Source of the DNA: Brachionus koreanus
Taxonomy: Eukaryota; Rotifera; Eurotatoria; Ploima; Brachionidae
Direction of reading: 5' to 3'
NCBI GenBank assembly: GCA_016987375.1
Contig: PJRA01000297.1
Coordinates: forward strand, 565,478 to 629,477
DNA length: 64,000 nucleotides
Position 1 is the stretch's first letter. Every line of letters starts with the position of its first letter. Made by a program: the position numbers and the translations under genes. Shown piece after piece: positions 12,890 to 25,187 of the stretch. The notes under the pieces were generated by a model. That model worked only from the letters and a program-made list of their open reading frames with translations, was not told the origin of the DNA and made no database searches.

Positions 12890-13123
12890 TAGAGTTGTTT
12901 AAAAGTCACAAGTCTTAATTCAAGTCCACGTTCGACTTGAATAAAAAATATCTTAAGTCCGAATTTGGACTTGAATTTTAGTTAATTAGGGCATCAAAAT
13001 AGATACCTGAAACGACAAAAAGATCATTCATCAGTCATGATTACGGTCACTTTAATTTTTCTGCCATTCCAGATTACTATTTTGACGCCCCAGTTTTATT
13101 CAAATCACTAAAATTGAACTCTG
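12890..13123. mobile_element. Non-autonomous hAT-like element with 8-bp target duplication
   Basis: The left end is (T)AGAGTTGTTTAAAAGTC and the right end is AAAATTGAACTCTG, matching the CAGAGTTG-type ends of hAT elements. Flanking octamers are TCTTCTAA and TCTTGTAA (7 of 8 identical), as expected for hAT. Internal AAGTCCA/GGACTTGA blocks resemble those in the 20.1-kb element. There is no coding capacity. Confidence 0.5.
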
Positions 13124-14918
13124 TCTTGTAATATCTAACTTCTATAAACAAAAATTAGAACGCTAGAGGGTAATAAAATAGAAAAAATTAAGATTGTAAA
13201 GTCCTTAGCATTAAAATATATCTTTATTTTTAAAATCAGAATTAAAATACGATAAATAAATTGGTGCCAGTTTAATAGATGGTGTACAACAAACTATTTT
13301 GACTGTATAAGTCTTTTGATTGACTCAAATAAAGGTTTAAATCTGAATATGTTCACTCGCTGTTTCGAACCAATATTTTATTAAAATATTAATTAAAAAA
13401 TTGGAAAGAATCGGGTTTTTGTGACTTTTGTTGTTGTCATAAAAAATGAAGAAAAATCAAATTTGATCAATTGTTCACAGAGTAAAATGAAGAAAATAAT
13501 CAACCAACTTTATGAACAATCTTTATTTATTAATTTCTATCAGCTTTAAAATTAATAAGAAAGAAACAAAGAATTTATTAACTATTCCGATCAAAATAAA
13601 ATATTATAGAAGCTAGAGGCTAAAAAAGTATAGATATAGATCGCTTTATTTTAATTCATCAAAACCAAAAATTTTTTTTTTTGATTTTGACTATTTATTA
13701 TGTTGACTCGAATAAAAAAGCAATTTCAAATTCCAAGTTATATTGGAAAGCATGCATTTAATTTAATTAGTTACTTTTTGTATGAAAAATAAATTTTTTA
13801 AATTCTTTTTCTTTTAAAACAAATTCTTGGGTATAATGTAACTGATCGTTAATGTAAAAAATAATATTGATCTAAACAAAACTATAGATTGAGTAAAATG
13901 GACAAAAATGACTATTAATTTCTTGTTGAGACTTATCCACAATCAAAAATATACTATTAAATCGATTTGCTTCATTCTTAACATATTAATAGAGTATAGA
14001 TATTTAAATATGATTAAGAATTTTATACATCTTTGATAAACTTGGTCTATTAACGACTTTAGTAGTTTTACGAACCATAGTATTTTTTATATTATTTAGT
14101 CACGAAAAAATAGTGACAAAGAAAATAAAAATGTTACTCCTATTTTAAAAATATTTTTCTAAGAAATAAACAATATTTAATAATGTCCCATTTTGATTCT
14201 TAAACCTTAATATCAATTTGTTTGGATAAACAGAAAACGTTATTTAAAAAATTGCTTTATTTGTTCCTTACAAATCTTTAATTCAAATTTATCCGTATAG
14301 ATTGTGGTTTGACTTTTAATGTTAATACTCTTACTTGTGAAAAATTATAGAATAGAGTTTTTTTTGTTAATTTTAAGATTTGGCGAGAAAACGAGGAAGA
14401 CAAAAAAATTAACAGTAAAAAACTCAGGAAAAATTCTTTATTTTTTAAATATATTTCTTTATTAATTTTTATTTTTGTCAGTAAATAAATATCTTCACTT
14501 AGATAAGTTTATTTTGTTGCTAAAAAAAGATTTTATTTGATTAGTCCAAAATTATTAAATAGTCAATTTAATAATTATTTTTGCCGATCCTTTTTTATTT
14601 TTGTCAAAATATTAGTTTTTTTGTCAGATAAATAGATACAATTGATTTCCGATTTTAGTTTTTTTTTTTTTTCTTGACAAAAAATGGATCAGTTATTTGT
14701 TCATCATTCATCTATCTATGTATGTATGTAAATGTTATGTATGTTTTTCATTTATTGATGTTATTCATCTAGAAAAAAATTGGAAATCTAGAATTTACGA
14801 TGATTAAGTACTGTACCAAGCTAAAGCTTCTTCTAATGTAAATTTAAAATTTTAATTTATTTTTTGGTAAAATGCATAAATGACATAAAATTGTTCAATT
14901 AACAAAAAATGTTTGGCT

Positions 14919-17900
14919 TTATGACAAAAAATTGAGGCTGCAACAACGACGTGGGTCAAGTAAAAAAGACGATTTTTCCAAAAATTGGCTTATTATGGAT
15001 TTGTTTTCATTTTTGCATTTAGCGGCACCATTACTTGATAGTTGCTTACGCAAACATATAAAATTTTTTGCCTCAGTATCAAACTCTTTTCTTCTAATCA
15101 ATTCCTTAATAAAAATGATCAATTTTAATTCGAATTTCAAGTTCAAATTTACTTGAAGTAAGTCAAACTCTTTTTCACTGACAACCCTAAGATTTTTATT
15201 AACAGCTAGCATTTCATTAATAGACACCATTTTTTCCATATTTTCAATAAATTTAATCGGATAAAAGCATTCTCCTAGACACTTTTCAACTCCATATTTA
15301 CTACTACTCCATAAACTTAAGCGAACAGACGCACCATCAATTTTTAAAATAATTTCAGGAATATTATCTCTTAAATAATAAAATTTTAAACAAAATTTTA
15401 AATTAAAATATTTTAAATTACATAATTAACATTTGATTAAAGAATATTTTATTATTCAACTGTCTTGAGATTAAATTAGTTCGTTTTTCAACGCTTGTTT
15501 GTAGGAAAAAACTACTTGGCAATAAGTCTAGTTGAATAAAATAGTTGAATTTATCTATTTCAGTTTCGATCAGTTTGCCATAGTCAACTTGGATTAAATA
15601 TTAATAAACAAAAAAACAAAAAATTTTTTCTTTTTACTTTTGATTATTATTCGGAAAAAATTTTTTTTGCTTTCATAACCAATTTTAAAGTAGATGCTGC
15701 CATTAAATGTTGGATTAGTCTTAAAAATTTAAAAATAAAGAATTGAAAAATTTATTTGAAGGAGCTTACATCAAAGTCATTGTTGTTAATAAAGTTTAGA
15801 TGATTTAGGATAAGTTCGTATGTTGGTCGAGCAAATTTTTTAATTTCATTGAAAAAATATTCTAAAGTAGTGATATAAAAATCGATCTTTTCCTCATTTT
15901 TTATAGGAATTAATAAATTATTTTTCAGGTGTTCTTTCTTTCCTGATTCTAAATGTAAAAATCTAATTTGATTTTGAATCAAAATTATAAGTAATAGTTG
16001 ATAAAAACAGCATAATGATCAAAGTCAGACCTCCTTTAAAAAAAAAACAAATTTCAAAGTAAACTTTTGAATATTTTTGATTAACTATTTAATGTAAAAA
16101 ACAAGTTACTACATTCTTTGTCAATAGTTTCAAAATACTGTTTTATTTACTTTTGTAAATTTACAAAAAAAAGAAATTTAGAAATATTGTTTATTTCGTA
16201 GTTCATAATCTCAGAGATTCTAATTTTAAATATTTTTGAAATTTAATGGCAAACTAATTGCTCAACTTTGATTTGAAATAAAATCTTTAAAATAGATATG
16301 TCTAAAGGAGGCTAGTAGGCTCAAAGTTGACTACAATTTATGATTTGGGACACTATAAATTTAAGATAAGTTTCAGTATTTTACCTAAAAAGTAGAAAAT
16401 CATAAATAAAAGAGAATTTCAAACGAACTTATTAGAATAAAAATTTAGTAAAATATCCGTTTTTTTCCAAAAAAGCGCTAGGAAAAAAAAAAGAGGAAGA
16501 GGAAAAAAAATTGTTCTCAATTTAAATTTTTGGAAAGGATTTTGAATAAAAATTAAATAATTAAGATTTTTTTTTTAAATTTTTTTTTCCAAAATTGTCA
16601 TAAAAGAGCACAAATAAAAAATAATGATCAATATTATATTTTTCTATTTTTCTCAATCTTAAGAGTAGGAAATTCTAACAAAAGGAAAAAAATTTAAAAT
16701 AAATTTTTTTAAATTTAAAAAAAATATTTAGTTCTTAATTATTTAATTTTTATTCAAAATCCTTTCCAAAAATTTAAACTGAGAACAATTTTTTTAACTT
16801 TTGCTGACTTCTCGGTTTTGTGAAATTTAGTATAATTGAACAGAACAAAATGTTAAAAATTCTTATAACTTTTCTCTCATAAGTCAAAAGCAAGTTCTGT
16901 AAATGCAACATGGTGCAACATTCAAAGTTGCAGTGTCGGTAGAAACAAAAAAAACGAAAAGTCTACTATAGCGGGATTACGTTAGTCTTCCTGCTTTGTC
17001 AGTTTAGTTAAACTAAACTTGACCGTAGAATATTAACTATTATTATTATTAGTATTATGAAAAATGTGAAAAAACTCTACAAATATTAACTAAAATTTGG
17101 AAAAATTTGACTATCGTGCATTTTTCAGAGATTTTGCACATCATTAGCAGACTTTGAGTTTTGGTGCAACTAAGTATGTTTCAGTTTGTTGCACTTGTAG
17201 AACTAATTATAAGCCTTCCGAAAAAAAGTTATTAGATATTTTAACATTTTTTTTGTTCTAATTTTTTAATTTGTACCAAATTTCACAAAACCTGACTTCT
17301 CAAAATTACAAAATTCTTACCTAGAAAATTATAATCATCAATCATTGAAGACATGTTAAATGAAATAAATATGTTGTCTAAAATTTCAAATTTTTCGAGC
17401 ACATCTTGATAAAACTTGTAATGCTCCTTTAAATATAAAATATTATAAAACTATTTATAAGAATAAAATTATCTATATGGCTAAAATTATCAATTATGTA
17501 ACAGATCATCCTTTAAAGTTAAGAAAATTTCACCTTTTTAGGTAATAGATGATTCATTGCTTTTAAAAAATGACTTCTTATACAAAACATAAATTGTTTG
17601 TCGAGTTCTGGTAGCTTTTTGTCCAAAGTTTGATAACACTTGTCAAAAAACTCAAGCAATGGTAGATGATTTTTTGTTAGATGAAAATTGATGATTAAAT
17701 TTTTGATATGCTCAACTAGAATTCGTCCAGCTTGTGTAATGATTGATCTGGTGATGGACTCGATATCTATTAAACACTGATCAACTGAATTTTTCAAAGC
17801 ATTTCTAAATTTATTGATCTATTTTAAATCAATGAAAAATCTCATTGAATATACTTTAGATTGTCAATCAGTATATTTTCAGAATAAACTTCATCCAAAT

Positions 17901-20900
17901 TATTGACAACTTTTTCAAAATTGAGTAAATTTTTTAAATTGCAAATCACTTTATTCTTAATATATGTGGAATTATTAACACAGATGCAGATTTTTCTTAA
18001 AGATTCTATTTTATTGTCTAAGTTTTCATTTGACTGTGTCATAAAAAAAAAATCTTTTTGTTCCAGATTTTTTTTTAACTTGAAAAGATAGTGACGAAAA
18101 GAATCACCAATAATCTAATCATAGTTTAGATAATTAAATAAATTAAATTAGGAAAAAAAATCACTTCATTTATTGTGGTAGTTCCCACATAGTTTAATTC
18201 ATAGTCTTCAAAGTCAACTTCATTCCATTCTCTACACATCTGTAGAATAAATTTTGAAAATTAAATAAAAAATAATAATTAAACAATTACTGTCAAAAAA
18301 TGTTCAGAAATAATAATCGATGTCACAGAGATAGGATTGTTTTCATTTATTTCTTTAGTGTCTTCGAGTCGTAGAGCATTTTCAACAAAATTTTTGGCAA
18401 CAATTTTATAGGTGTCAAGCCAAAAAGCTACAATTCCCCTTTCTTTGAACCATAGAATATAATGGTTTGATTTAAGTTTGAATGATTCCCTTCCGGGTAC
18501 AAATTTAGATAAATTTTTATTCAATCGGCGGCAATTTAAATACAGATCGAATGATAGACGGGAACTTTTATTCATATTTGATTTAAAACATCTGTAAAGT
18601 TGTTGATATTCGTTCAGAAATTTTAAGACCAATTGAACCGGTCCACTTAACTATCAAAAAAAATTTTAAGTTTATTAGAATAAGGGTTAAAAAAGTTTTA
18701 ATATTAATATTTAAAATAAAAAATCTATTAAATTATTTATTAACTAAAAATTTTATTAAGCCTTGTTGTCTTTCACATTCCAGACTGGATGCGTACGCAG
18801 TCGATGATTAATTGATTAAAATTGATAGATGAATTCAAAAATAAATTTTCTCTTTAGATTGACTTTATTAGTCTCAAGTAGAGTTTAAATCGAAGAACAA
18901 GCTAGTAGCTCAATTAAATAATATTTTTTTAAACAATTGAGCGAAAAATTACACTAATTACTGGCCTCAAGTTTAATTCAATCCTCAAAATATCAACTTC
19001 ATATCTTTTGGGTACTATGAATACTTTTGAAAGCATGAATTGATTTGGTTATGGCTATTAAACTGATTCATTTTGTGATATTATTTTTTTTCCATTTTGA
19101 TATTCCTTTATAGACATTGGTTCTTTAAAGGTTTGTAAAAAAATAAAACTTTAGAATTTTAAAACTTAGATAAAATTAAGTATTTATTGCTTTTCAAAAT
19201 TAACATTGTAGTCCTCACAATAACTACAACACCGACTCTAGCCAACTTATGTGTTTATAGTTCCACAGTGCAATACTTTAATCTCATGCGCTTGGCAAGT
19301 CACTAGTATTTAATACTGTGTAAAATATAAGACACAGAGCTCTCTCTATTTGAGTTATTAGAAAATATGAAGGAGATATAATTTAGCACTTATTAATATT
19401 TTTTATAATTGTTGCTTTTGTTATTTTCCCTATTATTAGAAACGGCCACTTATTATTTAATTTATTTCTTTATTATTATTTTGTGTTATAACCACGAACC
19501 ACCAGATCCTAATAGATACGGAATAATAATTAAAAAAAAATAGAATTCATATAAATATATCAGTGATCCAAACAGTTTTTATTATTGATTAAAATCTTAC
19601 CGATATTGATATATTAATAGAAGCTAGCTTTGTATATGTGATAAAATTGTTTAAATAGTTGTTAATAAATTGATCACTCAAAATCAAATCGTTGATCATG
19701 CTTATTGTTTTATTTATATTTGACATCCACTGAAGCAAAAGAGTTTCGTTCTTATCACTTACATCTTGAATGTTTACTTTTTTGGATATAAATTTTCCAA
19801 CGTCTTCCTTAAAAATTCAAAAATAAAAAAATAAAAATTATTGGTGTTGTCTTTTAAAAAAAAAATAAAAAAAAATTATTATTTGAAAAATTTTATCTTA
19901 ATTTAGTATAAAAAATATAAATTTAAAATTAAAACTTTTAATTAATATATTTAGATAAGCTCTGATAAACCATTCATAAATATTTGAGATTTCATTAAAA
20001 AGCTCATTGGAGTTTAAAATTATAATATGGATAATACTTAGGGTCTTGTAAAATTAACAATTGTAATATAATGTTTATTTAGTAAATACCGCCAGGGTGA
20101 TGTAAAGCAGAGTTGTTTATAAATTACAAGTATCAAGTTAAGTCCAAGTCCATGACTTTGATTTTATTTTTAAAAATCAATACCAATTATTAAAAAAAAA
20201 AATTACTGCAAATTTTTATAAATAAAGATTCACTTTTGCTTACAATAAAAAAGTTTTAGTCCTGATTAAATCCATATTACTAACCAATTAAGTTGTCTTC
20301 TAGGTTTTTGTCAGTTAATCTTGACCTATGTGGTCGATTGATATAACCAGATTTAGTCAAAAGCCTTTAAACTGGTCCTGGATAAGCTGGAATCGATAAG
20401 AATTTTTAAGCAAGCGTTGCAACTACCGAAATTCCTTACTTGCAAATTCCGGACTTGGACTTTTAAACAAATCTGATGTAAACAAAAAATAAATAAAATT
20501 AAATAAAAAAAGTCAAGTTTTATCTTTCTTAACTTAATTTATAAATTAAAATAGAGTCTTTTCATAATTCTGTTAGTTACATGATTTAACTGAATTAAAA
20601 GAACTATTGTTAATAATTAATAATTTTTCAAATTAGATTGTTAACAACAAGTTTTAATGGTAATTTCGTAAATAAATTTTTCTTGCATTTTTGCATAAAA
20701 AGTCTTCGTTAAAGTTGTAGAATTTTTTATTGTTTTTCTTTGTTCATTAATTAAATGAATAAGCTAATATTACCTGTAAAATAATGAAAAATAGTGAGAT
20801 TAGATTAGATTAGATTTTCTTGCTTTATTAAATTTTCAATGTGTTCTTTAATTTAAAAAAGCTGTTATTTTTTTTAACATATGGTACTGCTACGCCATGA

Positions 20901-23325
20901 TGATTTTTAATATACGTAAATTATTCTCTATTCAGCTATTATATATCTTTGTAATTTTCTTATCAGAATTTAAATTTTATCTTTAAAGAGTTCTTCAACA
21001 AACTCTCCAGCCCTAAAGAAAATGGAAATGATTGAAATGACCTGAAAGACTCAATGAAAAATTAATGGAAATTTTCGGTGAAAAAATCTTTAATTTAATC
21101 TTTAAAATCTTTAAATTTTTCGAAAAAATGTGTATTTCAAAAAATTTTACATTTTAAATTTAGAAAAAAATAAAATAGAAAAAAAAAAGTAAAAAAAAAA
21201 TAAAAACATTTTGGAATATTAACTTTTATTATTATTATTGATTTTTAATTTTACAATAATTAACCTCGATTTAATCATCATAAAAAAATAAGAAGCAAGA
21301 ATTTTTTGTGGTCCTTTTTAAATTTTTAGCAAAAAAAAAAATAATATCAAAATTTTTAGCTTTACTTATTTAAATCTAAAAAAATCTTACCTGAACTTTT
21401 CTGTTCAACTTTTCAGATAATAAAATATTCAATCTTTGATATTTTTCTTTGTCAAGCGTGACCATTATTGACTTGAATGCATCTATAACTCTAGTTTAAT
21501 TTATAATTTGTCTATAAAATTAAAACTTATATATTATTACTCTAAAAAATATCGTAAATTTAAATTCGATTGTTCATTCCATGGAAATGTGCCCAACTTA
21601 ACTAGATAATTTTCGGAAAAATTCTCCAATAAACTAAATACAGTCGATTCGAACTCATTTTTTTCATAGTTTGATAATTTATCAATAATTATTGTTTTTA
21701 AATTACTTTTTACCAGTTCATTCAGAACTTTCAAGTCTAATAAATTTGATGTCAAAAACTTTGCCAACTCCAATATTTCTCTTAAAGTAATCTATTCAAA
21801 CTAATAATTACAAAAAAATGTTAAATCTACATTAGAATTTTTGAATCTGATTTAATCATGTAAAAATCGCAGAAAATATTCACAAATTGAACAGCTAGTT
21901 TGCTCAAGTATTCATTTTTTTGTTCTAAAATCTCATATTCAAATATTTGATTTAGCAAATTTTTATATTGACTAAGTATATGTGTTTGATCATTTGATTT
22001 CAAGCTTTCTAATCTCTCATTTTCTGATTGATCAATCTTTTAAAATTATTTAAGGAATAAATTTAAAAGAGTTTATTTGATTAATTACAAACTCAATAGA
22101 GGATACATAGTTGAATTTTAAATAGCCTCTTACTTCATGTGACATGTCATAATGTCGACACTTAAGATGCTTCCATTCAGAATTCAAGTCTTTCAAATTC
22201 TGAAAAAAAAAAATTAAAAACAAATTATGTTTGAATAAAATGAAACCAACCTTAATTTGAACTTTAAATTGTCCGATAAAATCCTTTCGAGTTTTTCTCG
22301 ACTCTGAGACAGACCTCCATACTCTTCATGAATTGAATAATTTTTTACAATTGATTTGTTTAGAAAAATTAATGACTAAATGATTACTTTTGAAAATAAT
22401 ATTTTTCATCATAATTTTGATTTATTTTTTTGTAATGGCTATTAGAAAAAACCTCTAAAACCAATGAGTCATCTAAATTCTGGACTTGACTACAAAAATA
22501 TTAAAATTGAATTAGAATATTATTTAAATTTACAGTTTAAATTTTTCGTTTGATTTTAGATTGTTTATGTTCAATAGTTGAGTTTGATATACTTCTTTTT
22601 TTAAATTTTTTGAATATATTTCATTAAAAGAATTTCGCACTAAACTTGATCTACGAAAGACATTTTCTTTGTAAATTATTATTTTAAAAAAAGTTCTCAT
22701 TTAATTCAATCTTTTTTACTTATTTCAGATTCAGAAAACTTGCGTCCAGATTTAATTTTTGTACTATCTTCTTCAAGCAAATAAATTAAACAATAAACGC
22801 TTTCTTTTTGATCAGCTGCATTTTTTATCACCAGATCTCTCAATTCTATCATGGACATTTCAATGGTGTAAACAAAAGGCTTCAAAAAAATTACAATCAT
22901 TCAATCAAGCATTACTTTAATTTACTTTATTTAGATATTTTTTTATGCATTCTTCGTGTTCTTTCTGAGTTTTATTAAACAATTGTTGAATATAGTTATT
23001 AACCGATGAGAATTGTAGAAAATTTGAGGCAGCAACTATGCTCAATTTATACATGATATTGAAATCTAACATTTTTAAAAGAAAACATTTTAAAGTTAAA
23101 CTTCTAATTTTTTTGGAAATTTAAAAAAGCTCAAGTTTTATTATAATTTAAAAAATATCATAGCAATAGAGCAAAGAAACACAAAAATTTTAAATTAACT
23201 CATAACTTAGTCATAAAATTAGTTTCACCTGTGTAAGTGTTTTGCCTATTTCTAAATAGATAATCTTCAAGCAATATTTTTAGCAATAATAATTCATTGA
23301 TGTATGAACTATTATTTTTGTACAT
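14919..23325 (-). CDS. Munc13-4/BAIAP3-like protein (MUN domain plus C-terminal C2), many exons
   Basis: About 20 short minus-strand exons. In transcription order, supported coding blocks include 23340-23228 (ELLLLKILLEDYLF), 23061-22929, 22880-22710, 21773-21540, 19803-19602 (DVGKFISKK...LLLQWMSNINK), 18652-18290 (DLYLNCRRLNKNL, YILWFKERGIVAFWLD), 18042-17842 (RKICICVNNSTYIKN), 17806-17531 (SIITQAGRILVEHIK, NHLLPKK), 17430-17322, 15962-15770 (FLHLESGKKEHLK), 15719-15638, 15587-15422 and 15369-14919. The last four join in phase and form a C2 domain (GSIYFKIGYES, FIQLDLLPSSFF, LGECFYPI). A helical tail ending RRKEFDTEAKNFICLR follows, like the HQR..D..AK.FV.L tail of Munc13 proteins. The family tethers and primes vesicles for SNARE-mediated exocytosis. 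No N-terminal C2 was found, so the true start may lie upstream of 23325; the first Met in the first visible exon is used. Middle exon ends are approximate, and the join from 17322 to 15962 is out of phase as read, so an exon may be missing. Introns carry several transposons. Confidence 0.75.
16504..16795. mobile_element. Foldback element, 62-bp near-perfect inverted repeat
   Basis: The arm 16504-16565 is the reverse complement of 16734-16795 with one mismatch in 62. It starts at the ATTGTTCTCA block and includes TTTGGAAAGGATTTTGAATA. The 168-base loop has further weak inverted similarity near the arms. It lies in the intron of the Munc13-like gene between the exons ending near 17322 and starting at 15962. 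No target duplication is clear. Confidence 0.75.
16814..17292. mobile_element. Long-TIR non-autonomous DNA element with 9-bp target duplication (Mutator-like)
   Basis: The 479-base element begins GGTTTTGTGAAATTT and ends with its exact reverse complement. Inverted similarity continues through an AGAACAAAA...TGTTAAAA block and GTGCAAC-rich subterminal blocks, roughly 130 bases per arm with gaps. It is flanked by identical 9-mers TGACTTCTC at 16805-16813 and 17293-17301. A 9-bp duplication with long terminal inverted repeats is typical of Mutator-like elements, but the superfamily is inferred because there is no transposase. It is inserted in an intron of the Munc13-like gene. Confidence 0.75.
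20108..20475. mobile_element. Non-autonomous hAT-like MITE with 8-bp target duplication
   Basis: The left end is CAGAGTTGTTTATAA; the reverse complement of the right end is CAGATTTGTTTAAAAGTCC. Both arms lead into AAGTCCAAGTCC-type blocks. Flanking octamers are ATGTAAAG and ATGTAAAC (7 of 8). It is 368 bases with no coding frame, and sits in a long intron of the Munc13-like gene between exons near 21390 and 19803. Confidence 0.65.
20794..20818. repeat. GATTA pentanucleotide microsatellite
   Basis: About four perfect tandem units of AGATT in an intron of the Munc13-like gene. No functional meaning is suggested. Confidence 0.8.
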
Positions 23326-23340
23326 AGATTTTGATTGACT

Positions 23341-25187
23341 TGAAAAAACAAAATTTTATTTTATTTTTATAGAGCAAATAGTATTTTAATCATTCATAAT
23401 AAAGATCAGAATGAAAGTTAACTAAGTTAGATTTGTCTATTGATTAAAAAAATTCCAAATCCTCCTCAAAACAAATTGTAAAGAAATGAAGAGACATGTT
23501 TTTTTTTTTAAATTTATTTTAAAATTAATTGAAAATAAAAAGAGTTATTTAATCTAAAAAGATTGCTAGTTTAAAATTTTGTAATTACTAAATTATTCTA
23601 AAATTACTTTGTCATTCAAAGTAGGTTTTTAATTAATTTATCTTGAGGTTAAAAACAATGCTTATTTAAATGATTTAAATTAACAAAAAAATTCTAAAAT
23701 TGGTTAAGTAAATTCAAAAATTCCTTACTCATTTTGCAAATTAAAAATATTTGACTAATTTATGAGAGCTTCAGAATTTATGCAAAATTCAACTTAAAAA
23801 AATTAAATTAAAATACAAATTCAATAAAAGCCTTTTAAATTAAATTTTAATCTTAATTTTAAAAAAAAAAAACAACGCTTTGATCAAGGTAATATATTTT
23901 AAAATTATGTGATTTAAAAAAAATATTTTTTTGTTTTTTAAGATTTTTTTTAATATTCGAAAATTGTTTATCTTTTTTATGCATATTTTAGCTTAATAAA
24001 TCACGAGAAGTAAAAAAATTTAAATTTTTATTTTTTAAATTTTAGATCATACTTATACGTTAATATGATTAAAAGCTGTTTATTAAACTGGCTAAAAAAA
24101 TCAAAATATGCTCAACATTTGTTGAATAGTTGTGAACTAATAGAAAAACGTCTTTATTACCATTCAGAGGCGTTTAGCTTCTGAAATATCTGACAAGAAC
24201 ACCAGTTCTACATATCTTTGTGCATCATTTGAAAAGCTGATGATTGAGTGGTACTTTGGATGTATTTTATATTTAATTAAATTATGAATAGAAACATAAA
24301 TTTAAAGGAAATTTGAGTTCAATTTTTAACATGATGTAAAAGTTATCTATCTTTTGCCATATCAAAGACATTGTTGTCAACAATCAATGTTTGAGATCTT
24401 CTTTATTGCTTTTTCGCTTTATTTTGACAATTTGCTATTTACATTTCTAAAATAAACTAAACACTTTTTTTATCATTAAAAAATAAATACCGAATTTTTC
24501 AAAGACTACTTTTAAAGACTAATGTTAAGATTAAGATAAATCTTAATATTCGTATTTTTGAATTGGGATATTAAAAGAAAAAAGACAGATTTTGAAAATA
24601 AACCAATTTTATTTGATTTTTAATTTAAAATGGTGCTAACACATGAATTTTATGTTAAAATACGTTAATAAACGTTAAATTTTAATTAATATAATTTTTA
24701 ATATAAATAAAAATATAATTAAATTATCTTTTTTTTATTTTTTAAATTTTATTTGAAAATATAATGTAAAAAAATAGAAAAAAAAAAGAAAAAAACACAA
24801 TATACGATTTAGTCTGTTAGAAAGTTAGAAAGAAATATTTCGGTTAAGAATTTTTATTTTTTTTAGGCTCCAAAGACAATGCTTATTTAATCATCATCTT
24901 TTTATTTCAATAAAATTTTGCTTTCTAATTATCATTTATATTAACGTATACTTTATTTAACGAAAAATAAAATTTTATTAAAATAAAAAATGGACTTTTT
25001 AAAATGTCTTTGAAATTTTAGCATTTGTGGAAAAAAATTTAAAATATTTTATTAACAAAAATCAAATTCAGTGTCAAAAGTGCTGTGAAAAATATATCAA
25101 TTAAATTTATACTAATTAAAAAGGAGTGTTAAGACCTTTAAGTGTTAGATAAAATATATTTTTATTTAATTTTCTTTTTTATTTATT
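23341..25187. other. Intergenic, 1.8 kb, no gene seen
   Basis: Very AT-rich. A less AT-rich patch at about 24150-24260 gives a short plus-strand frame (IQRRLASEISDKN...) that I could not assign; it may be transposon debris. A missing 5' exon of the Munc13-like gene could be here, but none is recognisable. Confidence 0.4.

Larger units (their letters stand above)
11161..14918. other. Gene desert, 3.7 kb, with MITEs
   Basis: No supported gene on either strand; open frames are short and AT-driven. It contains two non-autonomous elements listed separately (12504-12655 and 12890-13123) and short ATCT/ATGT microsatellite tracts near 14710-14745. The promoter of DPY30 is at the left edge and the 3' end of the Munc13-like gene at the right edge. 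Confidence 0.5.
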
